In this document: in pieces, positions 25,105-33,596 of the stretch
Layout: each line of letters opens with the position of its first letter
Position numbering within the stretch: the stretch's first letter is position 1
Assembly: GCA_023665245.1 (NCBI GenBank)
Contig: JAMPEH010000010.1
Location: 1 to 46,618 of the forward strand
Source of the DNA: Muribaculaceae bacterium
GTDB lineage: Bacteria > Pseudomonadota > Alphaproteobacteria > Rs-D84
Direction: 5' to 3'
Length of the DNA stretch: 46,618 nt
The notes under the pieces: generated by a model
Seen by the model: only the letters and a program-made list of their open reading frames with translations
Database searches by the model: none
What the model was told of the DNA's origin: nothing
Program-made: the position numbers and the translations under genes

Positions 25105-25930
25105 ACATATTGGGAAGATACTGTTAATTAGCGTTCCACTATTATTGGCATCATGTGGAAGTGGAGAGACTGATAAAGCCAAAGCCCTCCTGGAAGAAGC
25201 TCATACTGCCTACAAAGCAGGTGACTACTCTTTATCACTGGAACTGACAGATTCCCTAAAGAAGACATTTCCACGTGAAATAGAGGTGCGCCGTGAGGCA
25301 ATGCATCTTACAGCAGTGGCTACGGAAGGAAAACTACTCCGCGAACTCGAAACTGCCGACTCAATTTCAGCCGTATTAGGAGCAATGGGTGACTCTCTTC
25401 AGCAGTATGTAAAATTCGTAAATAACCCGATAGAAGGTTACTATATAGCCAAAGGGGCTGACCCAATGTCATTCACCGGCAAAACCGGTCTACAGGCAAG
25501 AATGACTCCGAACGGTGATTTCTATCTTATGTCATCTTTAAAAGGTAAAAGTGTAAAAAGCACATCCATCACTGTGACAGCCACTGGGAAAGAGGCTACC
25601 ACTGCAACTGTGGATTACGATGGTGAGCGTAATGACCGCTCGATGGGTGCGGAAGTCATAACCTTCATGGGCGCTGAATGTGACACCGTGGGTAAATTCG
25701 TTAGTGAGAATGTAGGCTCTCCCATGGTCCTTAAGTTCAACGGTCAAAGCTCATACTCTCAACCATTGACAACCGCCCAAGCTGAAGAAATAGCCCAACT
25801 ATACGAATACGCCACTACAATACGAAAGTTTAAATTGGCAACACTCGAAAAAGAGCGTCTGACAAAGTCGTTGGATCTTGCGCGCTCACAAGCTGCCCGC
25901 ACTTTCGTGGAGAAAGATAGCGTAAAGTAA
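25085..25930 (+). CDS. Lipoprotein of unknown function
   Basis: A 281-residue lipoprotein with a signal peptide ending LLASC (C24). Residues 32-60 (KAKALLEEAHTAYKAGDY) resemble a tetratricopeptide helix pair. The middle is beta-rich, and the C-terminal part (about 230-275) is a charged helix that could form a coiled coil. I recognise no named family. It overlaps the end of the Rel gene by 20 bases and has a clear Shine-Dalgarno site, so it is probably co-expressed with it. It is predicted to sit at the periplasmic face of a membrane. Confidence 0.78.
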   Translation: MYNEAIKHIGKILLISVPLLLASCGSGETDKAKALLEEAHTAYKAGDYSLSLELTDSLKKTFPREIEVRREAMHLTAVATEGKLLRELETADSISAVLGAMGDSLQQYVKFVNNPIEGYYIAKGADPMSFTGKTGLQARMTPNGDFYLMSSLKGKSVKSTSITVTATGKEATTATVDYDGERNDRSMGAEVITFMGAECDTVGKFVSENVGSPMVLKFNGQSSYSQPLTTAQAEEIAQLYEYATTIRKFKLATLEKERLTKSLDLARSQAARTFVEKDSVK

Positions 25931-25956
25931 CTTAATCACTATAAAGAAACACACAC

Positions 25957-27351
25957 ATGGAAGAGAACGGAAAGCCAAAACCAACCATTGCAGAAAGGTG
26001 GCAAAAACTTTATAATAGATGCCTCGCTTTATGGGAATACTGTAGCAGCGGGGTGTGGGAGGATGTTCGCTCTAATTTCAGGGTCAACACAATCAAGACT
26101 GTTAATCTAACAGTGCGTACTTTTATGAGCACAGACCTACAGTCGAAAGCCTGTGCCATGACCTATCGCACACTTTTGGCAATAGTACCTGCTCTTGCGT
26201 TGCTCTTTGCCATTGGTCGAGGTTTTGACCTTCAGAATCTTCTTCAGAAAGAGTTATACGGTTACTTTCCCTCACAAAGCAAAGCCCTTGACATGGCATT
26301 TTCATTTGTGGATTCTTGTCTTGCCCAAGCATCGGAAGGTATATTTGTTGGGGTTGGCATCGTTTTCCTCCTATGGACAATTATTTCCCTTCTTATTAAT
26401 GTTGAGGATACTTTCAATGAAATATGGGGAATCACAAATGGTCGTTCTATTTTCCGAAAAGTCACTGACTACCTGGCCATTTGCATCATATTACCGATTT
26501 TGATGACTTGCTCCGGTGGTATTCAAATTTTCATGTCAAACACTATCCAGAAGCTACTTCCGTTTGACACCATCACTCCAATAGTGTCATGGATGCTCGA
26601 CTGTATGTCGTATGTGTTTGGATGGCTGTTTTTCGTGGGCGTATACATGCTCATTCCCAACACAAAAGTACACTTTAAAAATGCACTGCTTGCCGGAGTG
26701 CTCGCCGGTACAGCTTTCCAGGTGCTACAGTGGCTTTTCATTACAGGACAATTATACGTTGCTAAGTATAATGCCATCTACGGTAGCTTCTCATTTCTGC
26801 CCTTAATGTTAATTTGGATGCAATTATCATGGCTCATCACTTTGGCTGGAGCATTAATTTGTTGCTCCTCTCAAAACATATTTTTGTTTAGCTATGAGAA
26901 ACAGATTGACGGTATCTCATCCAATTATAGGAGAAAGGTCACCCTCGCCGTTCTTACTGTGATTACGCATCGCTTCAAACATGAAATGGAAGCTGTCAAT
27001 ATTGACCAACTTTGTCATATTTGCATAATCCCTCCTAAGCTTGTAAGGAATATTACGCACTATTTGTTGGAGTGTGGACTTATCAACAAGATCGTACCTA
27101 GAGATGAACATGAGATTGAAGATGATCTTCCTCTTCAGCCTTCCATGGATTTAAGTTTTTATACTATCGGCAATGTCCTTAACCGACTCGCCTCGCATGG
27201 AATGACCGACTTCATTCCTGAATTCAATGAGAATTTCAGCGAATTAAACGCACTCTGTGACAAAATAACGAGCCAAATTGCCACATCTAACCAAAACACG
27301 CTTTTGGCAGATATATCCTTTAATATTCAAGAAACTCAGATATTGAAATAA
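25957..27351 (+). CDS. YihY/BrkB family inner-membrane protein
   Basis: A polytopic membrane protein of the YihY (UPF0761) family, once mislabelled ribonuclease BN; function is unresolved. The family's early motif is seen in CAMTYRTLLAIVPALALLFA (near residues 66-85), followed by NVEDTFNEIWG and several more transmembrane helices up to about residue 310. The C-terminal 140 residues are soluble and include a segment resembling a winged helix (HICIIPPKLVRNITHYLL), as in other Bacteroidota members. Length of 464 is normal for this longer form. It lies 26 bases after the lipoprotein and 46 before ridA. Confidence 0.87.
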   Translation: MEENGKPKPTIAERWQKLYNRCLALWEYCSSGVWEDVRSNFRVNTIKTVNLTVRTFMSTDLQSKACAMTYRTLLAIVPALALLFAIGRGFDLQNLLQKELYGYFPSQSKALDMAFSFVDSCLAQASEGIFVGVGIVFLLWTIISLLINVEDTFNEIWGITNGRSIFRKVTDYLAICIILPILMTCSGGIQIFMSNTIQKLLPFDTITPIVSWMLDCMSYVFGWLFFVGVYMLIPNTKVHFKNALLAGVLAGTAFQVLQWLFITGQLYVAKYNAIYGSFSFLPLMLIWMQLSWLITLAGALICCSSQNIFLFSYEKQIDGISSNYRRKVTLAVLTVITHRFKHEMEAVNIDQLCHICIIPPKLVRNITHYLLECGLINKIVPRDEHEIEDDLPLQPSMDLSFYTIGNVLNRLASHGMTDFIPEFNENFSELNALCDKITSQIATSNQNTLLADISFNIQETQILK

Positions 27352-27397
27352 GTATTTACTCATTATCTCATTAATCACATAATCAAAACATTTAATC

Positions 27398-27772
27398 ATG
27401 AAAGAAGTAATTTCAACAATCTCTGCTCCTGCTGCAATCGGGCCCTACAGCCAGGCCATTAAATTCGGCAATTTTTTGTTCTGTTCAGGACAAATTCCTG
27501 TGAATCCCGTCACCGGGGAGATTCCCGAAGGGATCAAGGCTCAGACTGCCCAATCACTTGCCAATGTTAAAGCACTCTTGGCAGCTGCTGGCACCTCAAT
27601 TGACAATGTTGTAAAGACAACTGTGTTCCTTGCTGACATGAGCTTCTTCGGTGAAATGAACGCAGTGTATGCTGAAAATTTCACAGAACCCTTCCCTGCA
27701 CGTTCAGCCGTGGCTGTTCGTGAGCTTCCCAAGCAAGTGCTTGTAGAAATCGAAGTAATCGCCGCTCTCTAA
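27398..27772 (+). CDS. ridA: RidA family enamine/imine deaminase
   Basis: Hydrolyses reactive enamine/imine intermediates such as 2-aminoacrylate released by PLP enzymes, protecting other enzymes in the cytoplasm. Typical features are GPYSQAI at residues 15-21, CSGQIP at 29-34, the catalytic R102 in PARSAVAV and the C-terminal VLVEIEVIA with E117. Length of 124 is normal; the active form is a trimer. It is the last gene before a strong hairpin terminator. Confidence 0.93.
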   Translation: MKEVISTISAPAAIGPYSQAIKFGNFLFCSGQIPVNPVTGEIPEGIKAQTAQSLANVKALLAAAGTSIDNVVKTTVFLADMSFFGEMNAVYAENFTEPFPARSAVAVRELPKQVLVEIEVIAAL

Positions 27773-27823
27773 GATTACACGAACGGGATTATATAAACAT
27801 AGTTATCAATAATTAAAAAATTG

Positions 27824-27864
27824 AGAAGCCTGACAAGAATCATTATAACTTGTCAGGCTTCTTT
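27824..27864 (+). terminator. Strong hairpin terminator after ridA
   Basis: A perfect 14-pair stem (27824-27837 with 27849-27862, core GAAGCCTGACAAG) surrounds an 11-base loop and ends in a short T stretch. It lies about 50 bases after the ridA stop and closes the block that begins at murB. Confidence 0.85.
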
Positions 27865-28013
27865 GGTGAACTTCTAAAATTACTTTGGACACTCTGCTTG
27901 TTCTCATTGGCATACCTGCTCAGTTATAATTGCGCGTACTGTCCCAATTAATCTTTTAGTTCACTTAAAATTAATTTTACAAGAAACTGTCAATTATCAT
28001 TATATCTCTAAAT

Positions 28014-29555
28014 TTATTCAACAAGGGCAAGATCAACTGCATATATACCGCGCTTCCCTGTGGGATACAATCCTCTGAGAATCATTAATTTCTCGTCAGC
28101 GTTTCCCTTCATGATGGCTTTATATATTTTCTCAACCTCTTCAGGTGATGATACACGGTTATCATTGATTGAAGTAATTATGAAACCTTCACGCACACCT
28201 GCGTCACGGAAACTGCCTGAATGAATGTCTACCACTTTAACTCCATGGCTGATGTTTAGTTGCTTTAATGTGGAATCGTCAACTTTCTTGAAGGCACATC
28301 CAAGGTCAGTGAAGTCCGAAGCTTTGGTCATATTTGTAGTACCTTGTTGGTTAAGAAGTTTTACCTCAACGGAATGGTGCTTATTGTCACGGATATATCC
28401 CACCTTAATCTTATCGCCTGGGCGATATTTTGCGACTTGTTCTTGTAATTGAGCCACATTATCGGTAGGAACATCATTAATCTTAACAATGACATCCCCT
28501 TCTGCAATGCCTGCTTCCTTGGCCGAAGAGCGATCACTAACACTGCCTACATATACGCCCTTGGTAACTGATGTAATACCTTTTTCCTTTGCTATCTCAT
28601 TAGAAAGGTCTGAGATACCAATGCCTAAAACTGCCCGTTGCACAGTGCCATACTGTCGCAAATCACTTGCAACTTTTTTTACAATTGAAGTAGGAATGGC
28701 AAATGAGTATCCTGCATAATTACCTGTCTGGCTATAGATTGCAGTGTTGATGCCTATTAGTTCTCCATTAAGATTCACCAAAGCACCGCCAGAGTTACCG
28801 GGGTTAACAGCAGCATCAGTTTGGATATACGACTCAATACCCATGGGACGTGCTGAATGTGTGGCCGAACCTATGCTACGAGCCTTTGCAGAAACTATAC
28901 CAGTGGTGACTGTTGATGTGAAACCGAAGGGATTACCAACGGCAAGTACCCATTCACCTACTTTTAGAGCATCACTGTCTCCCATCGGGATGACCGGCAG
29001 ATCTTTGGCCTCAATCTTTATGAGTGCGAGATCGGTCATAGAGTCTGATCCTATCACGGTGGCATCGAAAGTACGATTGTCGTTAAGTGTTACTTCTAAG
29101 CGCTCTGCATCATCGATAACATGATTATTTGTTACAATATAACCGTCAGAACTGATGATAACTCCTGAGCCAAGCCCCAACTGTTGCTGTTTAGGCTGTT
29201 GCTGTGGTGACTGACGGCGTTGACCACCATTAGGTGAGCCGAAGAAATATTCAAAAAATGGATCGTTGAAAAACCCTCCGTTTCCACCTTGTGAATAACC
29301 CCTCGGAGTAGCGTAGCTTTTAATTGACACCACGCCGTTAATGGTGCTTTCGGCTGCTGTTGTGAAATCAGCTGCATTAGCAGCCGGAGATTGCAACACT
29401 CTGAAAAATCCGTTGTCAGTATCGTTTTTGTTTGACACTAAAACATCAGAACCCTTATCAGAGAAAAGTATCTCTTTCATAGCAAAGCCTGTGACGGACG
29501 ACCCAAGGACGGCTGAACAGGCTGCGAGTAAAATGATTTTGCCTGATAATTTCAT
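28014..29555 (-). CDS. HtrA/DegP-type periplasmic serine protease
   Basis: A trypsin-like protease and chaperone for misfolded envelope proteins. It has an N-terminal signal peptide (about residues 1-25), a Gln- and Gly-rich linker (about 84-126) and a protease domain with the complete triad: H145 in NNHVI, D175 in MTDLALIK and S255 in GNSGGAL. Two PDZ domains follow, marked by EAGIAEGDVIVKIND and DAGVREGFIITSIND. Length of 513 matches Do-type proteases. It is probably exported rather than membrane-anchored. It stands alone on the minus strand; no clear -7 box is visible in the 241-base divergent gap before it. Confidence 0.94.
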   Translation of the reverse strand: MKLSGKIILLAACSAVLGSSVTGFAMKEILFSDKGSDVLVSNKNDTDNGFFRVLQSPAANAADFTTAAESTINGVVSIKSYATPRGYSQGGNGGFFNDPFFEYFFGSPNGGQRRQSPQQQPKQQQLGLGSGVIISSDGYIVTNNHVIDDAERLEVTLNDNRTFDATVIGSDSMTDLALIKIEAKDLPVIPMGDSDALKVGEWVLAVGNPFGFTSTVTTGIVSAKARSIGSATHSARPMGIESYIQTDAAVNPGNSGGALVNLNGELIGINTAIYSQTGNYAGYSFAIPTSIVKKVASDLRQYGTVQRAVLGIGISDLSNEIAKEKGITSVTKGVYVGSVSDRSSAKEAGIAEGDVIVKINDVPTDNVAQLQEQVAKYRPGDKIKVGYIRDNKHHSVEVKLLNQQGTTNMTKASDFTDLGCAFKKVDDSTLKQLNISHGVKVVDIHSGSFRDAGVREGFIITSINDNRVSSPEEVEKIYKAIMKGNADEKLMILRGLYPTGKRGIYAVDLALVE

Positions 29556-29781
29556 TTTCTTAATTTATTATCTTGTTTATGTGATTGAATATATTATTTT
29601 CGGTTAGTTTTATCAATTAGACTACAAAAATCATACAATGTTACATCAGAATATTCAATGAGCACTCAAGTTTAAGCAATTTTAAGGAGATAGCCGATTT
29701 TTTAAGATATATTCACCAGACTAACAAATTAGATTGAGAATAAAAGTGACATAGAAATGACAAAATAACAAACGATATTCG

Positions 29782-29789
29782 TAATTTTG
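29782..29789 (+). promoter_or_regulatory. -7 box very close to the NlpC/P60 lipoprotein start
   Basis: TAATTTTG matches TAnnTTTG and ends seven bases before the ATG at 29797. It predicts transcription from about 29793 and a leader of only about four bases. No clear -33 element is visible. Confidence 0.5.
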
Positions 29790-29796
29790 CACTATT

Positions 29797-30558
29797 ATGA
29801 AAAATAGCTTGTATCTTATATTAATATCATCATTCATAGCTATCATGCTTTCTGGGTGTGGCTCGACAAAAAACACCGCAAAGGTGGTAAAAATAACGCC
29901 TGAGGGAAATGAAGTAGTTACAAAACAGCCAGTAATGTCAGTGTCTTCAGCATTGGCACCACAGTCGCAGTTTCTCTTGAATGAAGCAAGTCAGTGGCTT
30001 GGCACACCTTATAAGTATGGAGGTGTTACAAAAGACGGCGTAGACTGCTCCGGATTTGTGATGCAGGTCTACTTGTCATCTTTAGCCATTAAATTGCCAC
30101 GTAATTCGAAGGAGCAATCTGACTATTGTACTCCCACAAAAAAGGCAGAACTTGTCCCCGGCGATTTGCTTTTTTTTGGGTCGGGAAATTCAATTTCCCA
30201 TGTGGGAATATTTATCGGAGATACACGTATGATTCATGCCTCATCCTCTAAGGGGGTGATAATTAGTGACATCAATGAAGAATATTACTTTCGGAATTTC
30301 AAAGGATCAGGAAAAGTTGAAAAATATCATTCTATGATTAGCACCTCAACCAAGGTAAAACCTAAAACAACTAAAACAATTTCAGTTGAAGAGTTTGCTA
30401 AACAGTCCATGAGCGAGGCCTCCAGTTCTAATTCAACTCCAATAACTGCAGCTCAAACATCTCAGGTAACCTCTCATGAAATATCGGCAGAAGATGCACG
30501 GAGAAGTGTTCTTAATTCAATCATCGAACAGAAATTGGACTCAATCTACAATAAATAA
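29797..30558 (+). CDS. NlpC/P60 family lipoprotein (cell-wall endopeptidase)
   Basis: Probably cuts peptidoglycan stem peptides at the membrane, like Spr/MepS or NlpC. The signal peptide ends MLSGC (C21). The NlpC/P60 domain covers about residues 58-170, with the catalytic C84 in DGVDCSGFV, H135 in SISHVGIF and the third polar residue H147 in MIHASS. After it comes a low-complexity Ser/Thr/Lys-rich tail of about 80 residues, which is not usual in MepS-like enzymes and may be flexible. Length is 253. Its stop is immediately followed by the ATG of the M16 gene with no gap. Confidence 0.9.
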   Translation: MKNSLYLILISSFIAIMLSGCGSTKNTAKVVKITPEGNEVVTKQPVMSVSSALAPQSQFLLNEASQWLGTPYKYGGVTKDGVDCSGFVMQVYLSSLAIKLPRNSKEQSDYCTPTKKAELVPGDLLFFGSGNSISHVGIFIGDTRMIHASSSKGVIISDINEEYYFRNFKGSGKVEKYHSMISTSTKVKPKTTKTISVEEFAKQSMSEASSSNSTPITAAQTSQVTSHEISAEDARRSVLNSIIEQKLDSIYNK

Positions 30559-31848
30559 ATGAATAGAGTAATAGCCCCCCAAATAAATAGTTTCGGAACC
30601 TTATACTTTCCTGATGTGTGCACCACCGTACTTTCCAACAGTATTACTCTTCACACCATTAGTGGAGGTGATAGCGAGGTTAATCGAATCACCATCACAC
30701 TCCCGGGCGGAGATGCAGAATCTCCGACACCTGGTGTAAGCTCCATAGCTTTGGCTATGTTGCTTGAAGGTACTAAATCTCATTCAGGCGACGAAATAGC
30801 TAATATACTTGAATACAATGGGGCATGGACTAATACTGCCGTATCCACCCATCATTCTTCACTTACTCTTTATAGTTTAAACGATCGTCTGGAATCAGTA
30901 ATAGGCATATTACGTGAAATTATCACTGAACCGTCATTCCCGGCCGACACACTGACCATGGTAAAGAAGAGGCGTTCCGCTAAAATAGAAATAAACCGTG
31001 AGAAAATCACTTACCATTCTGGAATTGCTATAAAGAAAATGATGTATGGCTCTGACCAACCCTTAGCCTACGTTGAAACACCTAAATCATTGGAGAATGT
31101 AACCGCTGAAATATTGAGAGATTTTCACTTTGCGCGTCTTGACACGCGCAATATCCACATATTCCTCTCAGGTAAACTTTCGAACAAGATAATAAAACTT
31201 GTAATATCAACATTCTCGGAGATTAACACTCAAGCATCATTCCCGATAAAACCAATTATATTTCCTGAATTTATTGCATCCCAAACTGTAACCATTGACA
31301 GACCGGAAAGTTTGCAAAGTTCCATTGTAATGACCATTCCTGCCATAGGAAGAATAGATTCCGATTTCGTACCACTGCGCGCTGCTGTGACAACCCTCGG
31401 AGGTTATTTCGGTAGCCGCCTCATGACTAATATTCGTGAAGAAAAGGGGTTGACTTACGGTATTTCCGCATCTCTTCTTGGCTACAAAGATAAAAGCTTC
31501 ATATATATAGCCACTCAAACTGACTGTTCCAAGTCTAATATTGTAATGCAGGAAGTTTTCAACGAGATTGAGCGGATGAAGGATGAAAACACCTATACCA
31601 CTGATGAGATTGCCCGTATCAGACAATTTCAACTGTCTAATTTGGCTTCGGCTCTCGATTCTCCATTCACCATAATGGATTTTTATCAGACAAGAATCCT
31701 GGCAGCTACCCCACCCGACTATTTTAAAGACCAACAAACTACAGCTCTCAATCTTTCCCCCGATTTATTAGCATCGATGGCGAAAAAATATTTCAAAACA
31801 AGTCTCACTTGCACCGCTATTGCCGGAGCGATTAATGAGTGTCACTAA
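30559..31848 (+). CDS. M16-fold peptidase homologue without the zinc site
   Basis: A 429-residue pitrilysin-type (M16) protein. Active members have HxxEH near the N-terminus; the aligned stretch here, residues 62-66 before the conserved GT at 71-72, reads SIALA, so all three zinc/catalytic residues are absent. The C-terminal R/Y segment, SRLMTNIREEKGLTYGISA, is intact. Known two-subunit M16B enzymes pair an HxxEH subunit with one that keeps only R/Y, so this may be such a partner or a chaperone-like relative. No signal peptide is seen. No catalytic partner is near. It directly follows the NlpC/P60 lipoprotein gene. Confidence 0.85.
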   Translation: MNRVIAPQINSFGTLYFPDVCTTVLSNSITLHTISGGDSEVNRITITLPGGDAESPTPGVSSIALAMLLEGTKSHSGDEIANILEYNGAWTNTAVSTHHSSLTLYSLNDRLESVIGILREIITEPSFPADTLTMVKKRRSAKIEINREKITYHSGIAIKKMMYGSDQPLAYVETPKSLENVTAEILRDFHFARLDTRNIHIFLSGKLSNKIIKLVISTFSEINTQASFPIKPIIFPEFIASQTVTIDRPESLQSSIVMTIPAIGRIDSDFVPLRAAVTTLGGYFGSRLMTNIREEKGLTYGISASLLGYKDKSFIYIATQTDCSKSNIVMQEVFNEIERMKDENTYTTDEIARIRQFQLSNLASALDSPFTIMDFYQTRILAATPPDYFKDQQTTALNLSPDLLASMAKKYFKTSLTCTAIAGAINECH

Positions 31849-31939
31849 ACGATAATTATTGCATACACGAGTGAAATTTTCACACATTCAATTCGCTGAA
31901 TTATGCGCCGATTTTTTCGGTGGATTTCTTACAAATTTG

Positions 31940-31947
31940 TAATTTTG
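31940..31947 (+). promoter_or_regulatory. Putative -7 box for the membrane glycosyltransferase gene
   Basis: TAATTTTG matches TAnnTTTG and predicts a start near 31951, about 16 bases before the ATG at 31967. The -33 region is T-rich but has no TTTG. Confidence 0.45.
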
Positions 31948-31966
31948 TGGAAAATTTGAGACAAAT

Positions 31967-33145
31967 ATGTTTGAATTAGAATTAACACCTGCTATAATAA
32001 CATTTTACTCCGTTTTAGCGGCTTGCTTCCTATATCTAATCTTAGGATTTCGTCATTATATAACATCAGTTTTCAATAAGGTACTCGAGGACAACAATAA
32101 GCCTTTGCCGGAGAGAGCTGAAGATTATCCTTCTGTTTCAGTTATCGTTTACTCAGAAGATGACGCACAGAATCTTGAAACTTTATTAGTGCAGATTCTA
32201 ACTCAGGATTACCCCGCGTCAAAGGAGGTTATCGTGGTCAACGATGGAGCCATGGGAACCACGAAGGATGTGATTGCACGCTTAGAGCAGCACTATTCAA
32301 ATCTCTATATGACGTTCACACCCCTCGAATCCCGTTCGCTATCCCGTAAGAAACTGGCTATAACCTTGGGTGTGAAAGCAGCACGTTACGAAACCGTGAT
32401 ACTTACCACCGGCAATTGTATCATCGAATCAAAAACATGGCTTAAGTCGATGATGCGTCATTTTTCAGCCGGAAAAGAGATTGTTATCGGATATGCCACC
32501 CCCCGGCCTACCGAAGATGCAGGAAGCGGCATCAAACGTCGTCATGCGTTTGACACAGTGTGGACTGCTATTGAATATCTTTCATGGTCTATAGCCGGCC
32601 GTCCTTATCGCGCTTGTTGCTACAATTTAGCATATAAAAGAAGTATATTTTTCAGGAATAAAGGATTTTCTAAATCCCTGAACTTAAAATTTGGCGATGA
32701 TGATATTTTTATTAATGAAGTATCAAACGGTCAAAACACTGCAACCGAACTCTCAACCGCTTCCATAGTGGAAATTTCTGAGACAAGCTCGTCTGCACAG
32801 TTCAAACGCAGCAAACTTCGTTATGATTACACAGCTAAACGTCTCAAAACATGGGCAAGATTATATTTTAGCAGCTGCTCGTGGGCATGGTGGTTGGCCA
32901 TTGCAAGTTCTGTTGCTGTATCAATAATAGGTCTACCCTCTCTCTTGCCAACAATTATCTCAGTTGCAGTTATTTTGACAATGTGGATAATTCTCATGAT
33001 TTCATGGAAACGCACTTCCACCGCCCTTGGGTCTCGACCACTATTCCTCACTTTCCCATGGTTGATGTGTTACCATCCTATTTTCAATCTCTACTATCGT
33101 ATCAAAGGCTACATCCAAAAGGAAAATAATTTTACCTGGGTATAA
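31967..33145 (+). CDS. Membrane-anchored family 2 glycosyltransferase
   Basis: A processive-type GT2 enzyme anchored in the inner membrane. It has one N-terminal helix (about residues 8-28), a cytoplasmic GT-A domain with PSVSVIVYSEDD, VVNDGAMGTTKD for donor binding and FGDDDIFINEV for the catalytic acids, and two or three C-terminal helices (about 297-345). RSKLRYDYTAK lies where related synthases carry the Q/RxxRW motif, though the Trp is missing. The 392-residue length fits a single glycosyltransferase that adds one sugar or extends a glycan. Its acceptor is unknown. folB follows after 30 bases. Confidence 0.88.
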   Translation: MFELELTPAIITFYSVLAACFLYLILGFRHYITSVFNKVLEDNNKPLPERAEDYPSVSVIVYSEDDAQNLETLLVQILTQDYPASKEVIVVNDGAMGTTKDVIARLEQHYSNLYMTFTPLESRSLSRKKLAITLGVKAARYETVILTTGNCIIESKTWLKSMMRHFSAGKEIVIGYATPRPTEDAGSGIKRRHAFDTVWTAIEYLSWSIAGRPYRACCYNLAYKRSIFFRNKGFSKSLNLKFGDDDIFINEVSNGQNTATELSTASIVEISETSSSAQFKRSKLRYDYTAKRLKTWARLYFSSCSWAWWLAIASSVAVSIIGLPSLLPTIISVAVILTMWIILMISWKRTSTALGSRPLFLTFPWLMCYHPIFNLYYRIKGYIQKENNFTWV

Positions 33146-33175
33146 AATCATAACTATAATAATACTCTATACATC

Positions 33176-33529
33176 ATGACAGGAACAATTGAAGTGAATG
33201 ATTTGCGAATATTCGCACGTCACGGAGTATATGATTTTGAATTGGCAAGCGGCAATATTTTTATTGTCACTGTTCATCTCCGGTATCCTATCTATGACTC
33301 GATGAAAAATGACAATATATGCGAAACTCTTAACTATGCCGAAGTAGTGGATATTATCAAAAAAGTAATGAACACACCATCCAAACTCCTTGAAAACGTG
33401 TGTTTCAGACTTCATCAAGAGCTGATAGACATTTATCCCAATATTTATGGCGGAATGATACGTATTGCTAAAACAAACCCGCCTATTGAAGCTGACATGA
33501 AGGACGTGGCAGTGAGGATTGAATGGTAA
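33176..33529 (+). CDS. folB: Dihydroneopterin aldolase (FolB)
   Basis: Converts dihydroneopterin to 6-hydroxymethyl-dihydropterin and glycolaldehyde in folate synthesis. The N-terminal RIFARHGVYDFE (residues 11-22) has the substrate-binding E22, and the catalytic lysine is K99 in AKTNPPI. LLENVCFRLHQEL is the usual central helix. Length of 117 is normal; the enzyme forms an octamer. A His-rich COG0523 GTPase follows 67 bases later. Confidence 0.93.
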   Translation: MTGTIEVNDLRIFARHGVYDFELASGNIFIVTVHLRYPIYDSMKNDNICETLNYAEVVDIIKKVMNTPSKLLENVCFRLHQELIDIYPNIYGGMIRIAKTNPPIEADMKDVAVRIEW

Positions 33530-33596
33530 CGTCATCTCAAGAAGGCTCATTATTTTCGTTTTGAATACTAAATATCGATTAAATAAACAATTATAT

